Positions 38,619 through 47,851 of a DNA stretch of 64,000 nucleotides are shown piece by piece. The position numbers were made by a program, and so were the translations under genes. The stretch covers positions 186,001 through 250,000 of the forward strand of contig NZ_JACVTO010000006.1 of assembly GCF_016518545.1 (NCBI RefSeq), given 5' to 3'. The first letter of the stretch is position 1; every line of letters begins with the position of its first letter. This DNA comes from Pseudomonas sp. S30 (GTDB taxonomy: Bacteria; Pseudomonadota; Gammaproteobacteria; Pseudomonadales; Pseudomonadaceae). The notes under the pieces were generated by a model, which had not been told where the DNA came from, did no database searches, and saw only the letters and a program-made list of their open reading frames with translations.

Positions 38619-38753
38619 CGAGAAATACTGCGTGGGGAGGTGCTCGGTTTGACCGAGGCGCTGGTGGAAGGTTCTCGGGTTTTTTGTCGCAGGGCCCCGG
38701 CTTTCCGTATACTGGCGGCCTTCCCAAATTCAGGCTGATTTCGCGGAGCGTCC

Positions 38754-39845
38754 ATGTCCGGCAATACCTACGGCAAGCTGTTCACCGTCACCACCGCAGG
38801 CGAAAGCCATGGCCCCGCCCTGGTGGCCATCGTCGACGGCTGCCCGCCCGGCCTGGAGCTCACCCTGGACGATCTGCAGCGTGATCTGGATCGGCGCAAG
38901 CCGGGTACCAGCCGCCACACCACCCAGCGCCAGGAAGCCGATGAGGTCGAAATCCTCTCCGGCGTGTTCGAGGGCCGCACCACGGGCTGCTCGATCGGTC
39001 TGCTGATCCGCAACACCGACCAGAAGTCCAAGGACTACTCGTCGATCAAGGACCTGTTCCGCCCGGCACACGCCGACTACACCTATCACCACAAGTACGG
39101 CCACCGCGATTACCGCGGCGGCGGCCGCAGCTCGGCCCGCGAGACCGCCATGCGCGTGGCCGCCGGCGCCATCGCCAAGAAGTTCCTGGCCACCCAGGGA
39201 ATCCGCGTGCGTGGGTACATGAGCCAGCTCGGCCCGATTCCGATTCCGTTCAAGACCTGGGACAGCGTGGAGCACAATGCCTTCTTCTGTCCCGATCCAG
39301 ACAAGGTGCCTGAGCTTGAGACCTACATGGATCAGCTGCGGCGTGATCAGGACTCGGTCGGTGCGAAGATCACCGTGGTCGCCGAAGGCGTCATGCCCGG
39401 GCTCGGTGAGCCGATCTTCGACCGCCTCGACGCCGAACTGGCCCATGCGCTGATGAGCATCAATGCGGTCAAGGGCGTGGAAATCGGTGCCGGTTTCGCC
39501 AGCGTGGCTCAGCGTGGCAGCGAACACCGCGACGAGATGACCCCCGAAGGCTTCGTCAGCAACAATGCCGGTGGCATCCTTGGCGGTATTTCCTCGGGCC
39601 AGCCAATCGTCGCGCATCTGGCGCTCAAGCCGACTTCCAGTATCACCGTGCCTGGCCGTTCCGTCGACGTGCAGGGCAATGCCGTGGAAGTGGTGACCAA
39701 AGGTCGTCACGACCCGTGCGTGGGCATTCGCGCCACGCCGATCGCCGAGGCGATGATGGCCATCGTGTTGATGGATCACCTGCTGCGCCACCGGGCGCAG
39801 AACGCCGAGGTCAAGGTGAGCACGCCGGTGCTCGCTCAGCGCTGA
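38754..39845 (+). CDS. aroC: Chorismate synthase
   Basis: Converts EPSP to chorismate with reduced FMN, the last shikimate-pathway step. The 363-residue protein has the signatures [18 protein letters not shown] at residues 15-32, [17 protein letters not shown] [15 protein letters not shown], and [22 protein letters not shown] [15 protein letters not shown] near the C-terminus. The ATG follows a GGAG-like tract. An MFS transporter gene starts 62 bases after its stop. Confidence 0.97.
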   Translation: MSGNTYGKLFTVTTAGESHGPALVAIVDGCPPGLELTLDDLQRDLDRRKPGTSRHTTQRQEADEVEILSGVFEGRTTGCSIGLLIRNTDQKSKDYSSIKDLFRPAHADYTYHHKYGHRDYRGGGRSSARETAMRVAAGAIAKKFLATQGIRVRGYMSQLGPIPIPFKTWDSVEHNAFFCPDPDKVPELETYMDQLRRDQDSVGAKITVVAEGVMPGLGEPIFDRLDAELAHALMSINAVKGVEIGAGFASVAQRGSEHRDEMTPEGFVSNNAGGILGGISSGQPIVAHLALKPTSSITVPGRSVDVQGNAVEVVTKGRHDPCVGIRATPIAEAMMAIVLMDHLLRHRAQNAEVKVSTPVLAQR

Positions 39846-39907
39846 TTCGAGGCAGCGCTGTCGCCATTGAGGTGACAGCGCCCGCTCGGCATCGCTGAGG
39901 TCGCCCC

Positions 39908-41062
39908 ATGCTGCCAATTCCCTACTGGCGTCTGTCCAGCTTCTATCTGTGCTACTTCGCCCTGCTGGGCGGCACGGCGCCCTTTCTGGCGCTGTATTTT
40001 GATCACCTGGGATTCACTCCGGCCCGAATCGGCGAGCTGGTGGCGATTCCCATGCTCATGCGCTGCGTAGCGCCCAACCTGTGGGGTTGGTTGGGCGATC
40101 GCAGCGGGCGCCGGCTGTTGATCGTGCGCCTAGGGGCAGTGAGCACGCTGGCGAGCTTTTCGCTGATCTTCATGGCCAAGAGTTATGCCTGGCTGGCCTT
40201 GGTGATGGCCCTGCACGCCTTCTTCTGGCACGCCGTCCTGCCGCAGTTCGAGGTCATCACCCTGGCGCACTTGCAGGGCCAGAGTGCGCGGTACAGCCAG
40301 GTGAGGCTGTGGGGGTCGGTGGGATTCATCCTCGCCGTGGTGGGGCTGGGTCGCTTGTTCGAATGGCTCAGCCTGGACGTCTATCCGCTGGCGTTGGTCG
40401 GCATCATGGCCGCCATCGTCCTGGCCAGCTTGTGGGTGCCCAGCGCACAGCCCGTGGAGCAGGCGGCACGTCCCGGCGCCGAAGGCTTCCTCGCGCAGCT
40501 GCGCTCGCCTGGAGTGCTATCGTTCTATGCCTGCGTGGCGCTGATGCAGTTCAGTCACGGGCCTTACTACACCCTCCTCACGCTGCACCTGGAACAACTG
40601 GGCTACGGACGAGGCGCCATCGGACTGCTGTGGGCGCTGGGAGTGGTAGCGGAGGTGGTGATGTTCATGCTGATGAGCCGAGTCTTCGCCCACTTCACGG
40701 TGCGCACCGTGCTGCTGGCGAGCTTTCTGCTCGCAGCGCTGCGGTGGGGCCTGCTGGGCAACCTGGCGGCACTGCCCGCGGTGCTGGTGTTGGCCCAGGT
40801 GCTGCACGCAGCCACCTTCGGTTGCTTCCATGCGGCGTGCATCGCCTTCGTGCAGTCGAGCTTCGGCGCTCGCCAGCAGGGCCAGGGGCAGGCATTGTAT
40901 GCCGCGTTGTCCGGTACGGGCGGCGCACTTGGTGCATTGTTTTCCGGATATGCCTGGAGAGACCTGGGTCCCGCTTTCACCTTCGCCATGGCCAGCCTCG
41001 CGGCGTTGGCGGCTGCCTTTATCATCTCCCGTCATTCTTCATCGAGCAGGAGCAGTTCCTGA
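39908..41062 (+). CDS. MFS transporter (3-phenylpropionate permease-like)
   Basis: A 384-residue major facilitator protein with about twelve membrane segments. The N-terminus LPIPYWRLSSFYLCYFALLGGTAPF and LWGWLGDRSGRR match the MFS_1-like HcaT/LacY-type group often annotated as 3-phenylpropionic acid transporters. This gene follows aroC in many pseudomonads. Its stop overlaps the start of the cupin gene (TGATG), so the two are coupled. The substrate is unknown. Confidence 0.88.
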   Translation: MLPIPYWRLSSFYLCYFALLGGTAPFLALYFDHLGFTPARIGELVAIPMLMRCVAPNLWGWLGDRSGRRLLIVRLGAVSTLASFSLIFMAKSYAWLALVMALHAFFWHAVLPQFEVITLAHLQGQSARYSQVRLWGSVGFILAVVGLGRLFEWLSLDVYPLALVGIMAAIVLASLWVPSAQPVEQAARPGAEGFLAQLRSPGVLSFYACVALMQFSHGPYYTLLTLHLEQLGYGRGAIGLLWALGVVAEVVMFMLMSRVFAHFTVRTVLLASFLLAALRWGLLGNLAALPAVLVLAQVLHAATFGCFHAACIAFVQSSFGARQQGQGQALYAALSGTGGALGALFSGYAWRDLGPAFTFAMASLAALAAAFIISRHSSSSRSSS

Positions 41063-41592
41063 TGAGCATTCTCAGCGTCTTTCATTCCGACAGTCCTCTA
41101 CATCCCTACAAGGTTCTCACTCATTATGAGGACATCGTCGCCACACTGGCCGAGCAGGGGATGGAGCTGTCCAAACGCGCACAGATCCAACCGCTTTGCC
41201 CAGGGGAGGGCGAGCAGTCGGTAATGCATGATGTGCAAGAGATGATCGACTCGATGCGGATCGAAGAGGGCGCCGTGGCGTGGGATCTGCTGGATCATGC
41301 AAGTGACCAGCCGGTGACCGGACGATGGCATGAAGAACATGTTCACGAGGCGCAGGAGACGCTGACCGTTGCGGCTGGACGTGCTCAAGTGAGTGTGCGC
41401 ATCGGTGAGTTGATTTACTCGGTGCTCTGCGAACGAGGTGACAGCCTGCGCATTCCCGCGCGTGCCCGACGCTGGATCGATTTGGGGGACAGGCCTCATT
41501 GCCTGGCCATACGCATATATCGAAGCGGTCAGGCCCCTGTCTTCACCGGCGACGAAACGTGCCGCGAACTTCCCGGCATGAGCGAGCTCTAA
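41062..41592 (+). CDS. Divergent acireductone dioxygenase-like cupin
   Basis: A 176-residue protein clearly related to acireductone dioxygenase (MtnD): MSILSVFHSDSP with KVLTHYEDIVATLAEQG at the start, EEHVHEAQE in the cupin core, YSVLCERGDSLRIPA, and FTGDE near the end. Three metal ligands of the family are kept (His93, His95, Glu99), but the fourth, the His of the PAGTKHWFDMG-type motif, is Arg137 here (PARARRWIDLG). It has also lost the usual methionine-salvage neighbours mtnB and mtnC. A normal ARD reaction is therefore doubtful. An AGGAG site precedes the ATG. Confidence 0.82.
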   Translation: MSILSVFHSDSPLHPYKVLTHYEDIVATLAEQGMELSKRAQIQPLCPGEGEQSVMHDVQEMIDSMRIEEGAVAWDLLDHASDQPVTGRWHEEHVHEAQETLTVAAGRAQVSVRIGELIYSVLCERGDSLRIPARARRWIDLGDRPHCLAIRIYRSGQAPVFTGDETCRELPGMSEL

Positions 41593-41676
41593 AGCCGCAT
41601 GGGGCAACCGTGGGACCCTCCTGCCCCTGCGCAATCCCCTCAGGGCGCAGGAGTGCCTCACGCTCTTGATCGGCTC

Positions 41677-41949
41677 TCAACGGTAGGTCGGCAGTGCGAA
41701 GCGTTGCTGGCTCTGAAGCATGGAGATCACTGGCAGCTCGCTCGCTTGTTCAGCCAAGTCGCGGCGAATGGCGCTGATTGCCCAAGACAACTGCTCGGCA
41801 CTGTGCAGTTGACCATAGGACAGTACCCGGCGGGTCACGGTGCCGTTGGCTGCACGTAGGGTCAGCAGAATGCCACCGTCTGGACGGGGCTTGGTGTCGA
41901 CTTGGTAGGCGGAAAAGACCGAAACGAATTTTTCCTGAATAAGGTCCAT
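41677..41949 (-). CDS. DUF3509-family small protein
   Basis: A 90-residue protein with a compact alpha/beta pattern: MDLIQEKFVSVFSAYQVDTK, then RPDGGILLTLRAANGTVTRRVL and a C-terminal helix-rich part (LSWAISAIRRDLAEQ). It resembles the Pseudomonas-restricted DUF3509 family; function unknown. No signal or membrane segment. It is read toward the cupin gene. The region upstream of its start (41950-42221) is A/T-rich and contains a repeated TGCA array. Confidence 0.75.
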   Translation of the reverse strand: MDLIQEKFVSVFSAYQVDTKPRPDGGILLTLRAANGTVTRRVLSYGQLHSAEQLSWAISAIRRDLAEQASELPVISMLQSQQRFALPTYR

Positions 41950-42075
41950 ATCAACTCCTGAAGCGTAAGTGTTGGCAATCGTGAGTAGGTAATTGCAGTC
42001 ACCGTGCCAGCATTGCGTTTTAGATATTTTCCTTATTAATCAAATACTTATAGCGTTTTTCGAGAACCCCTTCCA

Positions 42076-42117
42076 TGCAATGTGCATGGTCATGCAATTT
42101 GCACAGTGCATTTTGCA
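42076..42117. repeat. Phased TGCA array
   Basis: Six TGCA tetramers start at 42076, 42083, 42093, 42100, 42107 and 42114, that is with steps of 7, 10, 7, 7 and 7 bases. Each adjacent pair forms a short palindrome (for example TGCAATTTGCA). The array lies in the 272-base space between the divergent DUF3509 and ankyrin genes, where a shared operator would be expected. No known regulator site was matched. Confidence 0.55.
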
Positions 42118-42221
42118 ATGCCATAGACCCGATCTTCGGTATCGATAGAATCTGAACCTTTGCCATCGCTCCTGGGCCTGACACAGAATGAGGTCGTCCC
42201 TAATTGCCAGGAGGTTGCAGA

Positions 42222-42743
42222 ATGTCCGATGCCCAGCCCGTCACCATGACTGAAGACGAGTCCGCCGCGTTCGCCGCGGAGGTGTTCGAACGTGCTCGGC
42301 GCGGCGACGCTGCGATGATCGAGCGTCTGCTCGAAGGTGGGCTGCCTGCGAACTTGCGTAACCACAAGGGCGATACACTGCTTATGTTGGCCAGCTATCA
42401 CGGCCATCATGACGCAGTGAAAGTGCTGCTGGCCCATGGGGCCGATCCGCTGATCGCCAACGACAACGGCCAGTTGCCGATTGCCGGGGCCGCGTTCAAG
42501 GGCGACCTTGCCATGATTCGCCTGCTGGTCGACCACGGGGTGCCGGTGGATGCGGCTGCACAGGATGGTCGTACGGCGCTGATGCTGGCGGCGATGTTCA
42601 ACCGCAGCGAGATCCTCGACTACCTGCTGGCTCAGGGCGCAGACCCAGCGCACAGGGACGCGCGCGGCGCCACTGCGCTGGTGGCGGCGCAGACCATGGG
42701 CGCCAGCGAGGCAGCTTCGCGCCTGCAAGCCTTGGCCGGCTGA
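42222..42743 (+). CDS. Ankyrin-repeat protein
   Basis: A 173-residue protein built of about four ankyrin repeats (from residue 20 to the end): NHKGDTLLMLASYHGHHDAVKVLLAHGADP, NDNGQLPIAGAAFKGDLAMIRLLVDHG and DGRTALMLAAMFNRSEILDYLLAQGADP. No signal peptide is visible. AGGAGG 7 bases before the ATG at 42222 fixes the start. Ankyrin proteins mediate protein contacts; in P. aeruginosa a periplasmic ankyrin protein (AnkB) accompanies a catalase, but no catalase gene is here. Partner unknown. Confidence 0.9.
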   Translation: MSDAQPVTMTEDESAAFAAEVFERARRGDAAMIERLLEGGLPANLRNHKGDTLLMLASYHGHHDAVKVLLAHGADPLIANDNGQLPIAGAAFKGDLAMIRLLVDHGVPVDAAAQDGRTALMLAAMFNRSEILDYLLAQGADPAHRDARGATALVAAQTMGASEAASRLQALAG

Positions 42744-42797
42744 AGGGGCTGGGGGTATCCTTGGCGCCTTTTCGCAAACCGCCAGGCGTGCCCCCTC

Positions 42798-43328
42798 ATG
42801 GAACAACAGTTGCTCGAATTCATTCGCCTCATCGGCGCTGGCTGCATGCGCGACGCGGACATGCAGCGCATCGCTGACGAAGCCGCCCAAGCCTACGCTG
42901 ATCCCGCTGCCTTCCTGGCCGCCAACCCCGACATCAATTACGACGACAGTTTTCCCATCCCGCTCGGTGAATGGGTGGTGCTCGGCAGCCTGCCGGACAC
43001 CGTGCTGTTTCAGGCCGACACCTATGAAGGGTTGTTCCAGGCCATCACCGAGTCCTTCGACCGCAGCATTGCGTTCACCCTCAAGCCGAAGCAGCTGGCC
43101 CGCACCGAACCCCTGACCGCGCTCAATCGCATTCAGGTTCAGATGGGCGCCTTGAACAAGGAGGCAGGTGGCTACATGCTGCTCAACTTCAGCCAGTTGC
43201 TCGATGACGAACTGCAAGTGGTAATGGTGGGCCAGCACGACCTGGCGCGCGTGGTCGAACTCGGCGACGCCCTGGGTATCCGCGTGGAGCCTGCGTTGCA
43301 AGCCCTCAGGAACGCCCAGCACGTCTGA
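42798..43328 (+). CDS. Conserved hypothetical protein, 176 residues
   Basis: No family recognised with confidence. It is soluble, without signal or membrane segments. The N-terminal third is helical and acidic (EFIRLIGAGCMRDADMQRIADEAAQAY); the middle has a beta-rich stretch (GEWVVLGSLPDTVLFQADTYEGLFQAI); the last part contains ALNRIQVQMGALNKEAGGYMLLNFSQ and VVMVGQHDLARVVELGDALG. The coding composition matches neighbouring core genes, and the gene follows the ankyrin gene by 54 bases on the same strand, so they may be co-transcribed. Confidence 0.75.
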   Translation: MEQQLLEFIRLIGAGCMRDADMQRIADEAAQAYADPAAFLAANPDINYDDSFPIPLGEWVVLGSLPDTVLFQADTYEGLFQAITESFDRSIAFTLKPKQLARTEPLTALNRIQVQMGALNKEAGGYMLLNFSQLLDDELQVVMVGQHDLARVVELGDALGIRVEPALQALRNAQHV

Positions 43329-43364
43329 CCGGCCGAGCGGTACTGTTGCACCGGCCCTGCGAGC

Positions 43365-44303
43365 CTAGCCCAGGGCCGTATCAAGAAACATCATCACTGC
43401 GAAACCGCCCATCAGGCCCAGGGTCGCCGAGGTCTGGTGGCCGTTGCGGTGGGTTTCGGGAATCACTTCGTGGGACACCACGAAGATCATCGCACCCGCA
43501 GCCAGGCCCATGCTGATCGGGTAGGCGAGGGCGAATCCGGTGGAGATGCCCAGGCCGATGACCGCGCCCAGGGGCTCCATCAGGCCCGAGCCGATCGCCA
43601 CCAGGGCCGCCTTGAAGTTCGACAGCCCCGTTGCGCGCAGGGCCATGGCCACGGCCAGTCCTTCGGGAATGTCCTGGATGGCGATGGCGCTGGTCAACGG
43701 CAGGCCGATGCTCATGTCGCCGTTGGTGAAACTCACGCCGATGGCCATGCCCTCGGGCAGGTTGTGCAGGGTGATGGCCAGCACGAACAGCCATACGCGG
43801 TTCACGCGCTCGGCCTGCGGGCCGCAGGGGCCGGTGCTCTCGTGTTCATGGGGGGTGAAGCGGTCCAGGCCGAGCATCAGCAGCACGCCCAGGGCCATGC
43901 CCAGCACCACCACAGCGGCCGCGGCCGGCCCGTTGCCGGTGATGTCCCGCGCCGCATCCAGGCCCGGCAGGATCAGGGAAAACGAGCTGGCGGCCAGCAT
44001 CATGCCCGCGGCGAAGCCGAGCATGACGTCCTGGCTGCGGCTGCTGACATCGCGCAGTACCACCGCCAGCACGGCGCCCAGTGCCGTGGCAGCGAAGCCC
44101 GAGAGACCGCCGAGCGCTGCCAGGTGCAGGTTCTGCGAATGCTCGCCGTGCACGGCATTCCAGAGGCTGGCCACCAGCAGCATGACGATAGCCAACAGGC
44201 TCAGGCCAAGGCCGGCACTCAGCCACGGCGTGGTCTGCAGCTGCTTGCGCCAGGCGTCGATGAGCGAAGGCGCGTTGGCACCGTGGGAGTGAGCAGGGGG
44301 CAT
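43365..44303 (-). CDS. ZIP-family divalent metal transporter
   Basis: A 312-residue inner-membrane protein with about eight segments and the ZIP signature helices: HNLPEGMAIGVSFTNGD and, in the next helix, AIAIQDIPEGLAVAMALRATG. A His-containing cytoplasmic loop (TPHEHESTGPCG) lies between helices 3 and 4. It imports zinc or iron-type metals, most like the GufA/ZupT subgroup. No Zur or Fur site was recognised at its 5' end. It is convergent with the hypothetical gene before it. Confidence 0.92.
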   Translation of the reverse strand: MPPAHSHGANAPSLIDAWRKQLQTTPWLSAGLGLSLLAIVMLLVASLWNAVHGEHSQNLHLAALGGLSGFAATALGAVLAVVLRDVSSRSQDVMLGFAAGMMLAASSFSLILPGLDAARDITGNGPAAAAVVVLGMALGVLLMLGLDRFTPHEHESTGPCGPQAERVNRVWLFVLAITLHNLPEGMAIGVSFTNGDMSIGLPLTSAIAIQDIPEGLAVAMALRATGLSNFKAALVAIGSGLMEPLGAVIGLGISTGFALAYPISMGLAAGAMIFVVSHEVIPETHRNGHQTSATLGLMGGFAVMMFLDTALG

Positions 44304-44429
44304 GGGGACCTCGAAGCGGAAATGACCTCAGTCTACTCAGTGACCGGTGCCACGTGCCAAGGATTCCCTTCCATGGCCGCGATAGCCGACTATGCTGTGC
44401 ATCATTCACGTCAATGCGGGAGTCATCGC

Positions 44430-44621
44430 ATGGGATCCACCTTCAACGGCCTGGTCGGGCTGATCATCCTCGCGCTGGACATCTGGGCCATCCTCCACGT
44501 GCTCAAGAGCACCAGCGAGGTCGGCATCAAGATCCTGTGGATTCTGCTCATCCTGTTGCTGCCCGTGCTGGGCCTGATCATCTGGGCGATCGCGGGTTCG
44601 CGAGGGAACCTGCGTTTCTGA
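44430..44621 (+). CDS. PLDc_N-domain small membrane protein
   Basis: A 63-residue protein with two hydrophobic helices (about 7-26 and 33-56) ending in GLIIWAIAGSRGNLRF. The pattern ALDIWAILHVLKS...ILWILLILLLPVLGLIIW is that of the PLDc_N domain found at the N-terminus of cardiolipin synthases and in small stand-alone proteins. GGGAG at 44418-44422 precedes the ATG. The longer frame upstream is rejected because it is antisense to the ZIP gene. Function unknown. Confidence 0.85.
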   Translation: MGSTFNGLVGLIILALDIWAILHVLKSTSEVGIKILWILLILLLPVLGLIIWAIAGSRGNLRF

Positions 44622-44815
44622 AGCCCGATGATGGCGCTCGGATGATAGAAGCCGCGACCATAAAAACTTCGGTGACAAAATTTTCACAGGGGATTCACCA
44701 AACTCCGCGCCGCACGTTTAATCTATGGCCCCCTGCCGGTCAGCGTCCGGCGAGGGTCGAAAGCGGCGCGCCAGCGTCTTTTCCTTCTTTCTGAAACCCT
44801 AGGATCCTCCCATTC

Positions 44816-46888
44816 ATGGCTAACTCGGATGCCTTGAAGCAGCGGCCCGCGTCGGTGCCGTTCGCGCCGACCGTCAAATCGCACATCGCCTATACCCTGC
44901 TCAGCGCCCTGCTGATCATGCTGATGCTCAGCCTGGTGCGACTGGCCCTGCTGGTCTACAACAGCGACATGATCGGCGACACGCCGACCTCCACCGTGGC
45001 GGAGGGCTTCCTCAATGGCCTGCGCTTCGACCTGCGAGTGGTGGTCTACCTGAGCATTCCGCTGCTGCTGGCCACGCTCAGTCCCTGGGCCATGGCCCGA
45101 CGCGGCCTGTTCCGCGTATGGCTGACCGCCAGCGCCAGTGTGGTGATGTTCCTCGGCCTAATGGAGCTGGACTTCTACAGGGAATTCCACCAGCGGCTTA
45201 ACGGCCTGGTGTTCCAGTATGTCCAGGAAGATCCCAAGACCGTTCTGAGCATGCTCTGGTACGGCTTTCCGGTGGTGCGTTACCTGCTGGCCTGGCTGAT
45301 CGGCACCTGGCTGCTGAGCCTGCTGTTCAAAGGTATCGATCGCCTGACCCGTGGCAGCGCCGCGCCGGTGGCCGGTGCGCGTCACGTGGCGCCCTGGTAT
45401 GGCCGCCTGGCCGTGTTCATGGTGCTGCTGCTGGTGGCGGTGATCGCGGCGCGCGGCACCTTGCGCCAGGGACCTCCGATGCGGTGGGGTGATGCCTTCA
45501 CCACCGACTCTAACTTCGTCAACCAGCTGGGCCTGAACGGTACACTGACCCTGATCGATGCCGCCAAGAGTCGCTACGGCGAGGACCGCGCGAACATCTG
45601 GAAGCCAGTGCTGGAGACCGATGTGGCGCAGCAGAGCGTGCGCGACATGCTGCTCACGCCCAACGACACGCTGGTGGACGCCGACCAGGCTGCCATCCGC
45701 CGCGACTTCCGGCCCCCGGCCGAGCGCACGCTGCCGATCAAGAACGTGGTGGTCATCCTCATGGAAAGCTTCGCCGGCCATTCGGTCGGTGCGCTGGGCA
45801 GCCCCAACAACATCACGCCCTATTTCGACAAGCTGGCGGGCGAGGGGCTGTTGTTCGACCGCTTCTTCTCCAATGGCACCCATACCCACCAGGGCATGTT
45901 CGCTACCATGGCCTGCTTCCCCAACCTGCCGGGCTTCGAGTACCTGATGCAGACCCCGGAGGGCGGCCACAAGCTGTCCGGTCTGCCAGCGTTGCTCAGC
46001 GCTCGGGATTACGACGACGTCTACGTCTACAACGGCGACTTCGCCTGGGACAACCAGTCCGGGTTCTTCGGCAACCAGGGCATGACCACCTTCATCGGCC
46101 GCAACGACTTCGTCAATCCGGTGTTCTCCGACCCGACCTGGGGCGTGTCGGACCAGGACATGTTCGACCGGGCCAATGAAGAGCTGGCGCACAACTATGG
46201 CAAGAAGCCGTTCTATGCGCTGTTGCAGACGCTGTCGAACCACACCCCCTACGCCCTGCCGGAAAACCTGCCGGTGGAGAAAGTCACCGGCCAGGGTCGT
46301 CTCGACGAGCACTTGACCGCCATGCGCTATTCGGACTGGGCGCTCGGCCAGTTCTTCGAGAAGGCGCGCAAGCAGCCCTACTTCAAGGACACGCTGTTCG
46401 TGATCGTCGGCGACCACGGCTTCGGCAATCACCAGCAGGTCACCGAGCTGGACCTGGGCCGCTTCAACGTGCCGCTGCTGCTGATCGCTCCAGGCATCCA
46501 GGAGAAGTTCGGCAAGGTCGATCACACGGTGGGCACCCAGGTCGACATCGTGCCCACCATCATGGGGCGGCTGGGTGGTGAGACCCGTCATCAGTGCTGG
46601 GGACGCGACCTGCTGAACCTGCCGGCCGGAGACCAGGGCATTGGCATGATCAAACCCTCCGGCAGCGAGCAGATCGTCGGGCTGGTGCAGGGTGACCAGT
46701 TGCTCATCGAGTCCAAGGACATGAGCCCACGGTTGTATCGCTACCAACTGGGCCGTGAGTTCAAGGCCGAGTTGATCCAGAGCCCCGATCAGCCGGAAAT
46801 GCTCCAGCGCCTGGAAGCGTTCATCCAGACCGCGACCAAGAGTCTGCTGGACAACACGGCAGGTGTGGTGCACGGCAAGCCGCAGTAA
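44816..46888 (+). CDS. LTA synthase-like phosphoglycerol/phosphoethanolamine transferase
   Basis: A 690-residue inner-membrane enzyme: five N-terminal membrane segments (about 20-215) and a periplasmic sulfatase-fold domain (about 300-600). Catalytic features are VILMESFAGHS (metal Glu), the nucleophile Thr in SNGTHTHQGMFA, and VIVGDHGFGNH (metal Asp-His). The family transfers phosphoglycerol or similar groups to membrane glycolipids, periplasmic glucans or lipid A; which one here is open. It ends in a strong terminator and stands alone. Confidence 0.92.
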   Translation: MANSDALKQRPASVPFAPTVKSHIAYTLLSALLIMLMLSLVRLALLVYNSDMIGDTPTSTVAEGFLNGLRFDLRVVVYLSIPLLLATLSPWAMARRGLFRVWLTASASVVMFLGLMELDFYREFHQRLNGLVFQYVQEDPKTVLSMLWYGFPVVRYLLAWLIGTWLLSLLFKGIDRLTRGSAAPVAGARHVAPWYGRLAVFMVLLLVAVIAARGTLRQGPPMRWGDAFTTDSNFVNQLGLNGTLTLIDAAKSRYGEDRANIWKPVLETDVAQQSVRDMLLTPNDTLVDADQAAIRRDFRPPAERTLPIKNVVVILMESFAGHSVGALGSPNNITPYFDKLAGEGLLFDRFFSNGTHTHQGMFATMACFPNLPGFEYLMQTPEGGHKLSGLPALLSARDYDDVYVYNGDFAWDNQSGFFGNQGMTTFIGRNDFVNPVFSDPTWGVSDQDMFDRANEELAHNYGKKPFYALLQTLSNHTPYALPENLPVEKVTGQGRLDEHLTAMRYSDWALGQFFEKARKQPYFKDTLFVIVGDHGFGNHQQVTELDLGRFNVPLLLIAPGIQEKFGKVDHTVGTQVDIVPTIMGRLGGETRHQCWGRDLLNLPAGDQGIGMIKPSGSEQIVGLVQGDQLLIESKDMSPRLYRYQLGREFKAELIQSPDQPEMLQRLEAFIQTATKSLLDNTAGVVHGKPQ

Positions 46889-46904
46889 GCGCCGAGCCTA
46901 ATCG

Positions 46905-46934
46905 AAAGCCCGCCCTGATCCGGCGGGCTTTTTC
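46905..46934 (+). terminator. Rho-independent terminator
   Basis: Stem AAAGCCCGCC / GGCGGGCTTT with a 7-base loop, followed by TTT, 17 bases after the stop of the LTA-synthase-like gene. Confidence 0.9.
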
Positions 46935-47084
46935 GTGTGTGGGGTGCCAGGAACGGAGGGTGGATAGAGGCGATCCTGAAAAAAACTTCACGCCGCGGCC
47001 CTCGCCATTCTGAACAACGTCCCAGCCCGATGGTCAGCTATTTACAGGCGTTACCCACGTTGTGCTTCGAGTGAGGATCTATCA

Positions 47085-47321
47085 ATGAAAGCATGGGAAG
47101 TCATCTTTCTCGACCAGAAAGGTGTGAAGCAAAGTCTGCGTTTCGAGAGCGAGCGCGAGCCCAGCTTCGAAGTTGCAGCGCATGAAATTCTGTCCAAGTG
47201 GTTTCCCGTGACCCAACGACTGGACCTCAACGATTTCGAGGACCGCAACCCCACGCCGACGGTCGAGTTGCTCAAGGAGCATCACGGCGTCACTATCCAC
47301 ACGATTCAAGAGGCGTCCTGA
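47085..47321 (+). CDS. Small conserved hypothetical protein
   Basis: A 78-residue soluble protein (MKAWEVIFLDQKGVKQSLRF start) with an alternating strand-helix pattern and no recognised family. It has a weak ribosome site (GAGTGAGG region) before the ATG and is followed by a clear terminator, which supports a real single-gene unit. It lies between the LTA-synthase-like gene and rraB. Length and composition suit a small regulatory or stress protein, but nothing in the sequence shows a function. Confidence 0.7.
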   Translation: MKAWEVIFLDQKGVKQSLRFESEREPSFEVAAHEILSKWFPVTQRLDLNDFEDRNPTPTVELLKEHHGVTIHTIQEAS

Positions 47322-47365
47322 TCGGTCTTGTGGTCGGACGCTGCACGACGTACTACGCTGCAATC

Positions 47366-47396
47366 AGGCACCCCCGCACTCTTGGTGGTGCCTTTT
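47366..47396 (+). terminator. Rho-independent terminator
   Basis: AGGCACCCCC (47366-47375), 8-base loop, GGTGGTGCCT (47384-47393) with one mismatch, then a T-run (47393-47396). It lies 45 bases after the small hypothetical gene. Confidence 0.8.
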
Positions 47397-47512
47397 CGAT
47401 CCACCACTCCCAGCCACCGCTCGCATCAGCTCGAACTGCCACATCACCTGCCTTCGCGCAGGGCGTCATTGCACGGAAAGTCTATCCCTAGGGTTCTTCA
47501 GGAGGACGTTTC

Positions 47513-47845
47513 ATGAGCAGCCAGAACGATGACATCAGCACCAGCGTACTGCGCCAGATGAAAGCAGGCGGGTTCGATTTCACCCGCATTCATCCCATCG
47601 AGTTCTATGCCGTGTTTCCCGACGAAGACGGTGCGCGTCAGGCCGCCGGCCAGTTTCGTGGCGAGTCGATCAATGCCCAGGTGCACGAGCGCGACGATGG
47701 CGCCTGGCATCTGGAACTGAGCAAGGTGATGTACGCGACCCACCGTGGCATCGGTGCCTTCGAACAAGCCTTCGAGTCGGTCATCGTGCCGTTAGGCGGC
47801 GAGGTGGAGGGCTGGGGCGTGAGACAGGAGCGCTGTGTCGCCTGA
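47513..47845 (+). CDS. rraB: Ribonuclease E inhibitor RraB family protein
   Basis: A 110-residue protein of the RraB / regulator-of-RNase-E-activity-B fold: NDDISTSVLRQMKAGGFDFTR at the start, IEFYAVFPDEDGARQAA, and HLELSKVMYATHRGIGAFEQ in the second half. In E. coli RraB binds the RNase E C-terminal region and changes degradosome activity. AGGAGG at 47500-47505 precedes the ATG. The homology is by the family pattern; inhibition of RNase E in this genus is assumed. Confidence 0.85.
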   Translation: MSSQNDDISTSVLRQMKAGGFDFTRIHPIEFYAVFPDEDGARQAAGQFRGESINAQVHERDDGAWHLELSKVMYATHRGIGAFEQAFESVIVPLGGEVEGWGVRQERCVA

Positions 47846-47851
47846 AACCCG

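Noticed and set aside
45158..46873. 571-codon minus-strand open frame
   Set aside because: It mirrors the LTA-synthase-like gene; composition (His, Gln, Val rich) and lack of motifs mark it as a shadow.
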